Source of the DNA: Bacteroidales bacterium
Lineage (GTDB): Bacteria; Bacteroidota; Bacteroidia; Bacteroidales; F082
Reading direction: 5' to 3'
Assembly: GCA_024400455.1 (NCBI GenBank)
Contig: JAKSMU010000001.1
Span: 289,657 to 353,656 of the forward strand
DNA: 64,000 bases
The notes beneath the pieces are model-generated. The model saw nothing but the letters and a program-made list of their open reading frames with translations, was not told where the DNA came from and did not search any database. Shown here in pieces: positions 43,697-51,567 of this stretch (position 1 is the first letter of the stretch; each line of letters begins with the position of its first letter). The position numbers and the translations under genes are program-made.

Positions 43697-44236
43697 TTGT
43701 TGAAAATCAATGATTTATGTTATTATCAAACTGAAAGAATACTTATTGATGATATAAATCTATCATATTATATTACTACAGATAATATGCTACAAAATTG
43801 CGAAGGAATACGGAACTATGAGGGTTCACCAAAAACAGATTCAATGATAAAATATCAGGAAAACGATATTTTGGTGTCGAATATCCGACCTTATCTGAAA
43901 AAGATATGGTTTGCCAACAGGACAGGTGGCTGTTCGCCTGATGTGCTGGTTTTTAGGGTGAAAGACAAAGAAAAATATGATGCACACTTTGTGTATTATG
44001 CGCTTACGCAAGATTCTTTCTTTGAACACATGATGTTGGGCGCAAAAGGAATGAAAATGCCAAGAGGTGATAAAAACAGCATCCTCGAATATGAAATTCC
44101 TGTTCCATCAATTGAAGACCAACAAAAAATAGTAAAGCAGATAGAAACCTACGAAGCCACCATCGTCGAAGCAAAGGCTGTAATGGATAGCTGCGCTGAG
44201 AGAAAGAAGATGGTATTTGAGAAGTGGTTGAGATAA
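43697..44236 (+). CDS. Half-length specificity subunit (HsdS-like)
   Basis: 179 residues. It starts with TTG one base after the previous stop, preceded by a G-run (GGGGGGT) that could serve as a ribosome-binding site. One target-recognition domain is seen (YQENDILVSNIRPYLKKIWF, GAKGMKMPRGDKNSILEYEI) followed by the conserved helix (QQKIVKQIETYEATIVEAKA). It probably recognises the second half of a bipartite site, pairing with the domain fused to the large enzyme. The unusual start could also mark a broken fusion, but the frame is intact. Base composition becomes AT-rich here. Confidence 0.8.
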   Translation: MLKINDLCYYQTERILIDDINLSYYITTDNMLQNCEGIRNYEGSPKTDSMIKYQENDILVSNIRPYLKKIWFANRTGGCSPDVLVFRVKDKEKYDAHFVYYALTQDSFFEHMMLGAKGMKMPRGDKNSILEYEIPVPSIEDQQKIVKQIETYEATIVEAKAVMDSCAERKKMVFEKWLR

Positions 44237-44290
44237 TAGGTTCTAAGAATTTTCATCCATCATAATATATAAGTTAACAAATACACGAAT

Positions 44291-45100
44291 ATGACATTAT
44301 TAGTATCATGGGTAGCTATAGATCAACGAAAACCTTCTTCTGCATATATAATGACAGATAGTAGGATTACGTGGAGTCAAAAAGTAAAATATGATTTTGG
44401 TTGTAAAGTAATGGGGTGTAATAGATATCCTGATATTTTCGGGTATTGTGGTGATGTTCTATATCCTTTAATGACTTTAAGACAATTAATTGATGCTATA
44501 GATGCGGGGCTGTTATATTATGAAAAGATTTCTAAAGAAGAAAAGCAAAATGTTATTTTAAACTATTTAAATAATACGATTAAAAAATATCCTAAATCTC
44601 AAAATCTTACAACTACAAAAATTATTCATGTTTTTAGAATTAATGATGACTTTCACTTCTCAATATATGAGATTGTAAAGGCACAATGGAAGATGATAGA
44701 TTTTCCTATACCGAATGAATCTGGACTAATATATGTTGGTGGAAGTGGAAAAAAAGCATTTGAAAATGAATATAGAAAGTTCAATAATAAGAAATCTATT
44801 TCAGCAAGCACAAGCAGAAACGTATTCCAATGTTTTATCCATACATTAAAAAGTATTTCAGATCTGTGTTGTGGAGGTCCCCCACAATTAATTGGATTGT
44901 ATAGGAAAGGTGAATCAAAAAATATTGGGATTATCTATGATAAAAATCTTTATTTTCATGGTATGCAAATAAACAATGATTCTAATGGTCTTGATTTAAA
45001 TATTATTCAGTGGTATAATGAAAAAATGGAAAGTTGTGATAGTAAAGAACAGAAGATATTAGCAGACGCAATGCGTCAGCCAAATCCTTTAATGGATTAG
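44291..45100 (+). CDS. Proteasome-like Ntn-hydrolase fold protein (candidate)
   Basis: 269 residues, much more AT-rich than its surroundings. After Met removal the chain would begin with Thr (MTLLVSWVAID), as in proteasome beta subunits and HslV. AYIMTDSRITW supplies Asp23 and Arg25, and GCKV gives Lys39; the Asp-to-Lys spacing of 16 equals the D17-K33 spacing of the proteasome. FGYCGDVLYPL and YVGGSGKKAFENEY match the G47 region and the GSG loop. So an N-terminal-nucleophile hydrolase is a strong structural inference. The family is not known to me. It stands 54 bp after the specificity gene, probably in the same operon. Confidence 0.65.
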   Translation: MTLLVSWVAIDQRKPSSAYIMTDSRITWSQKVKYDFGCKVMGCNRYPDIFGYCGDVLYPLMTLRQLIDAIDAGLLYYEKISKEEKQNVILNYLNNTIKKYPKSQNLTTTKIIHVFRINDDFHFSIYEIVKAQWKMIDFPIPNESGLIYVGGSGKKAFENEYRKFNNKKSISASTSRNVFQCFIHTLKSISDLCCGGPPQLIGLYRKGESKNIGIIYDKNLYFHGMQINNDSNGLDLNIIQWYNEKMESCDSKEQKILADAMRQPNPLMD

Positions 45101-45167
45101 AAAGAAGCAACTCCCCTCAATGGCGCTATTAGTAAATCATTAAGCCATGCGAGGTGCTGTCGGAGCT

Positions 45168-45194
45168 CACGCTATATGTCCAAAATATAGCGTG
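45168..45194. repeat. Perfect 10 bp hairpin after the Ntn-hydrolase gene
   Basis: CACGCTATAT (45168-45177), loop GTCCAAA, ATATAGCGTG (45185-45194). The stem extends imperfectly outward (GGAG/CTCC). No T-run follows, so it is a poor classical terminator. Confidence 0.5.
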
Positions 45195-45304
45195 GGTCTC
45201 CTAGAGGGGTTTCAAAAAAGGTTTTGTTTGCAGGGCGAGGACGAAAGGGGTAAATTCTATAAGTTGTATTACCGGCAAGAAATGTAAATCGAGACAATAT
45301 AATA

Positions 45305-45561
45305 AATACGAAAACGGAAGAAGTAAAGCAGTTGTTTGAGCGGGCTGCCGCCGAGGTGGAAGGCATGGGATGTTGGAGCGCAAGAGAATTGCAACCCTTT
45401 TAGGTTATTCCAAAAGGGAAAACTTTACCAATGTCATTAACAAAGCAAAAGAATCATGTGTTCAGGTCGAGCATAAAATCGAGGATCACTTTCCTGACGT
45501 CAGGAAGGTGATAGCAGCTGCCCTAAAAGGCGAAAAGAAATCGAAAGACGATACCATTTGA
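45305..45561 (+). pseudogene. Frameshifted DinD/BRO-N-like remnant
   Basis: The first frame reads TEEVKQLFERAAAEVEGMGC WSARELQPF then stops. A second frame continues LLGYSKRENFTNVINKAKES and DHFPDVRKVIAA. Together these match the start of DNA-damage-inducible protein D (WSARELQxLLGYSxWxNF, then VIxKAK and DHFxDV). A frameshift of one base occurs near the run CCCTTTT, and the C-terminal two thirds are missing. No ATG is seen for the first frame. Confidence 0.65.
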
Positions 45562-45669
45562 TTCAATCAGTTAAAATCCAAATCATCATCGGCGGTAACC
45601 ACGATTGAGTTGCTCAAAAAGCCATTGACAGGGAAATTGGGCATGAATGTCAATTTGGAAAAGAAGATG
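45562..45669. other. Non-coding stretch after the DinD remnant
   Basis: No supported gene. It lies between the DinD remnant and the convergent ATPase gene. Confidence 0.3.
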
Positions 45670-47016
45670 TCACATTTCCTTTCCCAAAATCAACTCGACC
45701 TGTCCGGCATAGTAGAATGGTACGTTGACCAGTCGGAAATGCTTGCCGTTGGGTGTCGTCACATCGTCGACGGAATAGGGCTTTGACCAAAACCTGATGG
45801 CCAAACCGTGGTTGGTGGCATCCATGAATTGATGCAGTGAACGCAAGCGCGCATTGTGCCCCGATTTGACCTCGATGGGAATTTGCAGCCCTTGGAATGG
45901 GTAGAGAAAATCCACTTCGGCATCGGAGCCGTGCTTGTCGTTGCGCCAGTAACTTCGTTTTGCCAAAATGTTGTCATTTAATGCGATAAGCTCTTGCCCT
46001 ACAATATGTTCTGCAATTCTGCCGCGCCAAACATCGTTGATGTCGGGCGTGGAAAACACATCCTGCTGCAAGCCGACGGCGAAATTCACCAGACCAGTGT
46101 CTAACCACAGCAGTTTCGGTTTTCTGCGCTGGTTGGGCAAAACGGGCGACTGCACTTCGCCGGTTGGGTAAACCAGTTCCATCAGCATGGCTTTCGAGAG
46201 GGTCTGAAAGGCCTCACTGATTTCGCGCGAGCGGTAATTGGTGTTGGCAAATCCCTCAAACACAATGGCTTCGGCGGCTTGTGTCCAACCGACTTCCAAA
46301 ATGGTGCGGATTACCTTTATTAATGCAGTGCTGCTGCTGTATTTTTCCACGTCGTCCTTGTAGGTCTGCAAAAGCGAGGTGTAGATGCTGCTCACCGAAA
46401 GTACGTCTCTTTTCTTGGCATATTGCACGATGGCCGCTGGCATTCCGCCGACTAAGGTGTATTCGCGGAACTGCCGCATCACCCTTTCGTGAATAGCGGG
46501 GATGACATTGAGGTTGCAAACGTTTTCGGCATCGAAATCATCGCCTGTGCCGTTTTGAAACTCGGTGAACGAGCAGGGACGCAAGGCCATGAACTCGACA
46601 CGCCCGACTGGGAACGAGATTTTCCGCAAGTCCATGACGGTTTCCAACAGCGAACCAGCCGCAATCACATGGATGTGGTTGGCCTCTTCGTAGAAATAAC
46701 GCAGCATGGCCACGGCACGTCTCGAATTTTGGATCTCGTCGATGAAAAGCAAGGTCGAGCCGTTGCGTTGCTGTTGCCGCTTGTGCATGAAAATGGCTTG
46801 GATGAGCAGATTCACATCGTTGTTGGCCTCGAAAAGTGCGCAATCGTCTTCTTTTTCAAGGTTCAGATGCAGGAAAATGTCGTATTCTTTGGCAAATTCT
46901 TTCACCAAAGTTGTCTTCCCGACTTGCCTTGCTCCGCGCAATACCAAAGGCTTCCTTGTTTCGCTAAGTCTCCATGCGCGTAACTTATTTAGTGTATTTC
47001 TTTGAATAACTTCCAT
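45670..47016 (-). CDS. AAA_14/DUF4143 ATPase
   Basis: 448 residues. The Walker A is LRGARQVGKTTLVKEFA (about 26-42), and the Walker B LLFIDEIQNSRRAV (near 90). Sensor-like features include VIAAGSLLE, and FPVGRVEFMALRPCSFTEF is typical of the AAA_14 family. The C-terminal DUF4143 part has a PD-(D/E)xK-like core (DAEVDFLYPFQGLQIPIEVK). These ATPases are very common in Bacteroidetes, often in many copies; the function is unsettled (DNA- or RNA-related, possibly defence). Four 33 bp direct repeats lie in its upstream region. Confidence 0.92.
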   Translation of the reverse strand: MEVIQRNTLNKLRAWRLSETRKPLVLRGARQVGKTTLVKEFAKEYDIFLHLNLEKEDDCALFEANNDVNLLIQAIFMHKRQQQRNGSTLLFIDEIQNSRRAVAMLRYFYEEANHIHVIAAGSLLETVMDLRKISFPVGRVEFMALRPCSFTEFQNGTGDDFDAENVCNLNVIPAIHERVMRQFREYTLVGGMPAAIVQYAKKRDVLSVSSIYTSLLQTYKDDVEKYSSSTALIKVIRTILEVGWTQAAEAIVFEGFANTNYRSREISEAFQTLSKAMLMELVYPTGEVQSPVLPNQRRKPKLLWLDTGLVNFAVGLQQDVFSTPDINDVWRGRIAEHIVGQELIALNDNILAKRSYWRNDKHGSDAEVDFLYPFQGLQIPIEVKSGHNARLRSLHQFMDATNHGLAIRFWSKPYSVDDVTTPNGKHFRLVNVPFYYAGQVELILGKEM

Positions 47017-47077
47017 TATATCAATAATTTATATAAATTAGATTCCTTTGTTTGTCCTGCAAAAATACAACTTTTTT

Positions 47078-47200
47078 GTAATAAAGTAACGGTATAATTT
47101 GAATTTCTTTGTAACAAAGTAACGGTATAATTTTGGAAATTTTGTAACAAAGTAACGGTATAATTTGGATTTTTTTTGTAATAAAGTAACGGTATAATTT
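47078..47200. repeat. Four direct repeats of 33-34 bp before the AAA_14 gene
   Basis: GTAA(C/T)AAAGTAACGGTATA plus ATTT starts at 47078, 47111, 47144 and 47178, spaced 33, 33 and 34 bp, about three helical turns. The core is nearly identical in all copies, with 10 bp AT-rich linkers. It fits repeated binding sites for a regulator of the gene at 45670-47016. Confidence 0.9.
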
Positions 47201-47349
47201 AAGTAGGTGATCAAAATTAGTTTACATATTGAAAACGAGGCATCGAGGTCGCGGGAATGCGAGATTACGAGGCATTCCGGCATCCCGAAGCCTCGCAGTC
47301 TCGAAATCCCGTGTCCTTTATAATGTAGTTTAATTTTGAATAGTTACTT
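47201..47349 (+). mobile_element. MITE-like element, right copy, 149 bp
   Basis: It starts AAGTAGGTGATCAAAATTAG plus TTTACATATT and ends TTTGAATAGTTACTT, matching the inverse of its start at about 20 of 26 positions. Its start and length equal those of the copy at 40206-40354. The interior is GC-rich, with several CGAGG/CCTCG pairs. Confidence 0.6.
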
Positions 47350-47644
47350 AACTAAACTATAGCCAATCTTTTTTCTTCTTTTCTCCTCTTCGATTTCCCC
47401 TAATCGGTGTTCATCGGGTTCCGCATCTCTGATGCTCTTGTGGCATAACCAAAATATTGTGTGTTTCGATTCAACTTCTTAACCACGATTGTTTTTTGAC
47501 CGCGAATTTGGCAAATTCAGCGAATAGGGAATCCACTTCGCGTATTCCTTGACTTCGTCGATGGGGTGCGAGATTATTGTTCTTCATCCAGCAGGCAAGG
47601 ACTTGCGTCAGCAAGGCTATATTCGTGTAGGCGGACACCAATAT
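47350..47644. other. Intergenic remnant, no supported gene
   Basis: A weak leftward frame (47471-47725) with the string FAEFAKFAVKK looks like decayed coding sequence, but no family is recognised and it overlaps the terminator of the next gene. Confidence 0.3.
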
Positions 47645-47673
47645 AAAAAAGTGGAGACGCAGTGCGTCTCCAC
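47645..47673 (-). terminator. Terminator of the beta-helix protein operon
   Basis: GTGGAGACGC (47651-47660), loop AGT, GCGTCTCCAC (47664-47673). Reading leftward the perfect 10 bp stem is followed by six T. It lies 30 bp past the stop. Confidence 0.88.
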
Positions 47674-47702
47674 ATGTCGAAAAAAACATAAACGGGTATA
47701 AT

Positions 47703-49970
47703 TTACCATCCGCCACCACCGGCATTGACGGTTGTTACCATGGAATTGAGGGTGACGGTGGTCTGCTGTCCGCCTGAATAGGTGACGTTGCCTGTGTAGT
47801 AGCCGTTCCAGTTGTCGCCGCCGGAAATCGTCCCGTTGTATTTCACGGTGTAAGTCTGGCCAATGGCAAAATCAGGATGGGTGAGCAGGAACTTGATGCC
47901 GCTGCCACCGCCAGGAGGCCAACCGCCGCCGCCTCCGCCGCCTTGCATGGTCGGGCATTGGTAGGTCACTACGATTTCGCCTGAAGCGTTCAGGACTTGG
48001 ATGGCATATCCTGCTTGCGTGTTGATTTTCAAGGATGGTTGCGTGCAGACATTGGCCGTCGGGTTGCTGGTGTCGCCGCCTGTGCCACAGACAATGCCGC
48101 CCGTGATTTTGAATTGGTTGTTGTCGCAGTCGAAACCACATTCCGGCTGTCGGGCTCCGTTGGCTATGGTGAGGCCTCCATTGATGAATAGCGTGCCGTT
48201 GGAATCGATGGCGTCGTTGTTGTCGGAATGGCAGTAGATGGTGCCACCATTGATGGTGAGGTTGCGCGTTGCGTTGATTACATCATCGCTTTTCGAATAT
48301 GCTTCAATGTTGCCGCCGTTGATGGTCATCTGGGCTTTGCTTTCAATACATTCTCCGCCTTCGTTGTTCTGGGTGCAGTTGATGATGATGGCGCCGCTGT
48401 TGATGGTCATGTCGCCGTCGCATTTCAAGGCTTTCGGATTGGCGTAATCGCCGCCGCCCCAAGGACCGCCGCCGCCACTTGTGATGGTGACACGCTCACC
48501 CGATGTGGAGATGCTGATAATCAGGTCTCTGTCAGGCGCATCGGCGTGTCCGATGGTCATGTTACCGTCGGCATTGATGCCTTTGCCGCCTTTGCCGGTG
48601 CTGGTGCAATTGAAACTGCCTGCGATGATTTCCAAGTTGCCGTCGCATTTGATGCATGAAGAAGTGTAGGCGTCTTTCGTATTGCCTGAAACGATGTAGC
48701 TTGCGCCGTCGCCGTGAGTCTCAAGTTCGAAAGTTCCACCGTTGATGATGGCGTTTCCATCGCAACTGATGGCTTTGCCGCCGTCGTTTGAGCTTGGCAA
48801 GTTGATGTTGAAATTGCCGCCTGTAATGTTGATTTCGGTATCAATCTTAATGGCAGAGCAGTAGGATGGAACTTCTTGGTTTTCTTCTTGTTCCACAACG
48901 GTTTTTCCTGATGCAGTAATGGTGATTTCGCCGCCGCTGACATTCAGATAGGCACTCTTGATGCCTTTGGAAATGTCGCCGGAATGATTGATTTCGATGC
49001 TGCCACCGCTAATGCTGACCAAATCATCGCATTTGATGGCTTTACTGTCGTATCCTGATGAGGTGATTTCAACCATGCCGCCAGAGATGCTGATAGTTTC
49101 CGAAGCGTTGAGGCCTTTCGTATCGTCGCTTGTGGAATTGATGCTGATTGAACCGCCAAAAATGTTGATGTCGGTCGAACTGTCGATGCCGTCGGAACCG
49201 GAATGTAAAATGCTGATTTCTCCATTGGTTTGGGTGAAGAAATCAATGTGCAGGGCATCGCTTTGAGCATCGTTGATGATGATTTTCCCGCCGGAAACGA
49301 TAAGGTCCCCTTCTGCAAAGATGCCGTGTTTGGTGTTGCCGTTAATGTTCAGCGTGCCGTCTGCTTTGGCGAAGGTCAGGTCGCCAGCCGAACAAATTGC
49401 GGCTTTTTGTGCCCCGTTGCTGCCGTCGGAAAGGGTGGAGGTGCCGTTCAATTCGATGGTGGCATTTGTCTCGGACGCTATGTCGATGACGGCCTTGCTT
49501 GCGCTTGAGAGGTTGGCATTGTCGAGGATGAGGCTGAAATCCTTGCTGCTCATAAAGGTGATGGAACCGTTGCTTGTTGTTCCTGACAATGAATAAATTA
49601 CATTTGCTTTTGAGGAACTGACCACCACGTCGGCCTGATTATTTGAAACGCTGACGCCTTCATTTGAAAACGGATTCGTGATTTCAACGGAATTGCCGTT
49701 ATAAACAATCCGCACGAAGTCGCCCGAAGGGGCTTCCTCGATGCCGAAGGTGATGCTGTCAATCATCGTGATGGGGAATGAAGTCTGTCCGCTTGTGGCG
49801 TCGACGACGGCAGATGCCGGATTGCCTTGGAAAGTGATGCCGTCGATATTGTGAACCGCATCGTTGTAAATGACGGCTCCCGAATGGTGCAGGTAGAGGT
49901 GTTGCTCGTTTTGGGCGTTCAAACTGATGGCAAACAGAACGCTAATGATAAGTATCAAAGTCTTTTTCAT
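47703..49970 (-). CDS. Secreted parallel beta-helix, carbohydrate-binding-domain protein
   Basis: 755 residues. A signal peptide (to ISLNAQ) precedes a long regular array of short beta-helix turns, about residues 130-640, such as LIVSGGKIIINDAQSDALHI, ISGGSIEINHSGDISKGIKS and MTINGGNIEAYSKSDDVINA. The pattern fits the Cthe_2159-like carbohydrate-binding family (DUF4353), a pectate-lyase-type fold that binds acidic polysaccharide with calcium. The C-terminal 100 residues are Gly-rich (GGGGGGWPPGGG) with a jelly-roll-like end. No catalytic residues can be named. It follows a small T9SS-tagged gene with a 4 bp overlap. Confidence 0.85.
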   Translation of the reverse strand: MKKTLILIISVLFAISLNAQNEQHLYLHHSGAVIYNDAVHNIDGITFQGNPASAVVDATSGQTSFPITMIDSITFGIEEAPSGDFVRIVYNGNSVEITNPFSNEGVSVSNNQADVVVSSSKANVIYSLSGTTSNGSITFMSSKDFSLILDNANLSSASKAVIDIASETNATIELNGTSTLSDGSNGAQKAAICSAGDLTFAKADGTLNINGNTKHGIFAEGDLIVSGGKIIINDAQSDALHIDFFTQTNGEISILHSGSDGIDSSTDINIFGGSISINSTSDDTKGLNASETISISGGMVEITSSGYDSKAIKCDDLVSISGGSIEINHSGDISKGIKSAYLNVSGGEITITASGKTVVEQEENQEVPSYCSAIKIDTEINITGGNFNINLPSSNDGGKAISCDGNAIINGGTFELETHGDGASYIVSGNTKDAYTSSCIKCDGNLEIIAGSFNCTSTGKGGKGINADGNMTIGHADAPDRDLIISISTSGERVTITSGGGGPWGGGDYANPKALKCDGDMTINSGAIIINCTQNNEGGECIESKAQMTINGGNIEAYSKSDDVINATRNLTINGGTIYCHSDNNDAIDSNGTLFINGGLTIANGARQPECGFDCDNNQFKITGGIVCGTGGDTSNPTANVCTQPSLKINTQAGYAIQVLNASGEIVVTYQCPTMQGGGGGGGWPPGGGSGIKFLLTHPDFAIGQTYTVKYNGTISGGDNWNGYYTGNVTYSGGQQTTVTLNSMVTTVNAGGGGW

Positions 49971-50452
49971 AGTTTTATCAGTTTGAAATTCTGCTTGTTA
50001 ACGTTCACGTAATATAGTCCTTGCGGCAGTTCGGAAATGTCGATGCTTTGGCCGCAATCAATGATTTCGCGTTTGACCAGTTTTCCGTCAATGGAATAAA
50101 TGTTCATTTGCTGAAATCCGTTTATCCCGCTGATTGTGAAACTGTTGCTGGTTGGATTTGGGGAAATGCCGGTGTTTTCCGCTTCGTTTTCGGCCGTGGC
50201 CAAAACTTCATTGAAAGTCACTTTTCGGATTTCGGAAATGAGAATCTGAATGTCGGTTCCGTTTTGGGTGATGACCATGGTCTCATCGTTTGGAAATGAA
50301 ATCCTGTCGTTTCCATCAAGTTGGTAAATCTGTTCGTCGCCGTTGTGATTTGTGATAACGGCTTGAACTTCAACTTGCTGTGCTGTTGTCCTGTTCCCGA
50401 AACCGAATATCAGCAAGGTTAGGGGAAGCACTATTTTTAATAGGTGTCTCAT
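49967..50452 (-). CDS. Small protein with T9SS type A sorting domain
   Basis: 161 residues. A signal peptide (MRHLLKIVLPLTLLIFGFGN...TTAQ) is followed by a short domain (ITNHNGDEQIYQLDGNDRIS) also seen in weaker form in the next protein (HNIDGITFQG). The C-terminal 70 residues are a T9SS sorting domain (GISPNPTSNSFTISGINGFQ to LPQGLYYVNVNKQNFKLIKL). It is presumably exported to the cell surface. Coupled by ATGA to the beta-helix gene, it may act as its surface partner; that is inference. Confidence 0.82.
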   Translation of the reverse strand: MRHLLKIVLPLTLLIFGFGNRTTAQQVEVQAVITNHNGDEQIYQLDGNDRISFPNDETMVITQNGTDIQILISEIRKVTFNEVLATAENEAENTGISPNPTSNSFTISGINGFQQMNIYSIDGKLVKREIIDCGQSIDISELPQGLYYVNVNKQNFKLIKL

Positions 50453-50612
50453 TTTTTATATATTTAAAAATCCAATCACAAAGATAGTTCTTTATTTGAT
50501 GCTAAGTGCTCATTTGGGCTTTTATGTGGAAAAAAAGTCGGTTAAAGTGTTACGATTGGGAGACGGAAAATCATTTACTGACAATGTTTTTGGCGAATTT
50601 TTTGAAAAAATT

Positions 50613-50653
50613 TCACTTTTTTCTTGACAGCATTGATAAATGTCGTACTTTTG
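50613..50653 (+). promoter_or_regulatory. Promoter of the ABC operon
   Basis: TCACTTTTTTCTTG (50613-50626) contains the -33 element CTTG. After a 19 bp spacer comes TACTTTTG (50646-50653), matching TAnnTTTG. The same 14-mer occurs at the SPFH operon (57024-57037). Confidence 0.7.
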
Positions 50654-50655
50654 CA

Positions 50656-50677
50656 GTGTACTAATATACTAATACAC
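50656..50677. promoter_or_regulatory. Candidate operator for the YtrA/GntR regulator
   Basis: A 22 bp dyad with outer arms GTGTA and TACAC around CTAATATACTAA, 18 of 22 positions symmetric. It lies directly after the -7 box, over the expected transcription start, where a repressor would block transcription. The GntR/YtrA protein encoded at 53985-54335 is the natural candidate. Confidence 0.6.
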
Positions 50678-50709
50678 CAATACAAATAATCATTTAAAAA
50701 TTTAGCATT

Positions 50710-51531
50710 ATGATTGAAATTAAAAACCTTGACTTCGCTTACAAAAAGCAGGTTGTTTTCAACAACATCAGCCTTTCATTTGAAAAAGGTAACATTTACG
50801 GACTTCTAGGTGAAAACGGAGTGGGGAAGACCACGCTGCTGAAACTCATCAGCGGCTTGCAGCAACCCAACGTCGGTTCTTGCACCGTCGACGGCATCGA
50901 CCCGTTCAAGCGGCTGCCTGAGACTTTGCAGAAGGTGTATTTCATTTCGGAAGATTTCGCCATTCCGGAAGGTACGCCCGAAAAGAATGTGAAATCCATC
51001 GGGGTGTTTTATCCGAATTTCGACTTGACGCTTTTCCGCGACCTTTGCAAGGATATGGAAGTCGACCCGACGCGCAAATTCTCCGAGATGTCGTTTGGCC
51101 AGCAGAAGAAATCGCTGATTGCCACGGCTTTGTCGCTTAACACGGATTATCTTTTCTTAGATGAGCCGACCAACGGCTTGGACATTCCGTCGAAGAGCCT
51201 GTTCCGCCAGGTGATTTCGAAACACATCAACGATGGCCGCACCATCATCATCTCGACGCACCAAGTGAAGGACGTAGAAAACCTCATCGACCCCATCGTG
51301 ATTCTCGACAACGACGAAGTGCTGCTGAAGGCCACGTTTGCCGAAATCACCAGCAAACTCTATTTCGATTTCGCCACCGAAAAAGACACGGAAGCCCTTT
51401 ACAGCGAAATGCTGCCGGGCGGCTATATCAATGTGAGCATCAACAAGGCGGGCATCGAAAGCCAGGTCAATATCGAAGCACTGTTCAACACGGTAATGCA
51501 CAACAAGAAAGCCATCAAGGAAATGTTCTGA
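50710..51531 (+). CDS. ABC transporter ATP-binding protein (YtrB-like)
   Basis: 273 residues. Walker A GLLGENGVGKTTLLKLISG (near 33-51), signature FSEMSFGQQKKSLIATALSL (near 125-144, with SFGQ in place of SGGQ), Walker B DYLFLDEPTNGLD (near 147), and the H-loop ISTHQVKDVEN. It powers the transporter made with the three membrane proteins that follow. YtrA-regulated ABC systems respond to cell-wall-active peptides in Firmicutes; a similar role here is inference. It is the first gene of a five-gene operon that ends with its own regulator. Confidence 0.94.
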   Translation: MIEIKNLDFAYKKQVVFNNISLSFEKGNIYGLLGENGVGKTTLLKLISGLQQPNVGSCTVDGIDPFKRLPETLQKVYFISEDFAIPEGTPEKNVKSIGVFYPNFDLTLFRDLCKDMEVDPTRKFSEMSFGQQKKSLIATALSLNTDYLFLDEPTNGLDIPSKSLFRQVISKHINDGRTIIISTHQVKDVENLIDPIVILDNDEVLLKATFAEITSKLYFDFATEKDTEALYSEMLPGGYINVSINKAGIESQVNIEALFNTVMHNKKAIKEMF

Positions 51532-51567
51532 CTTGTGGCAAGTAAAAAACCTTAAAATACTGATGTT

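Noticed and set aside
47078..47200. Possible CRISPR array before the AAA_14 gene
   Set aside because: The linkers are only about 10 bp and AT-rich, far too short for spacers, and no cas genes are nearby.
47471..47725. Leftward open frame of 84 codons
   Set aside because: It crosses the terminator of the beta-helix gene, overlaps that gene's 3' end, and has no recognisable family.
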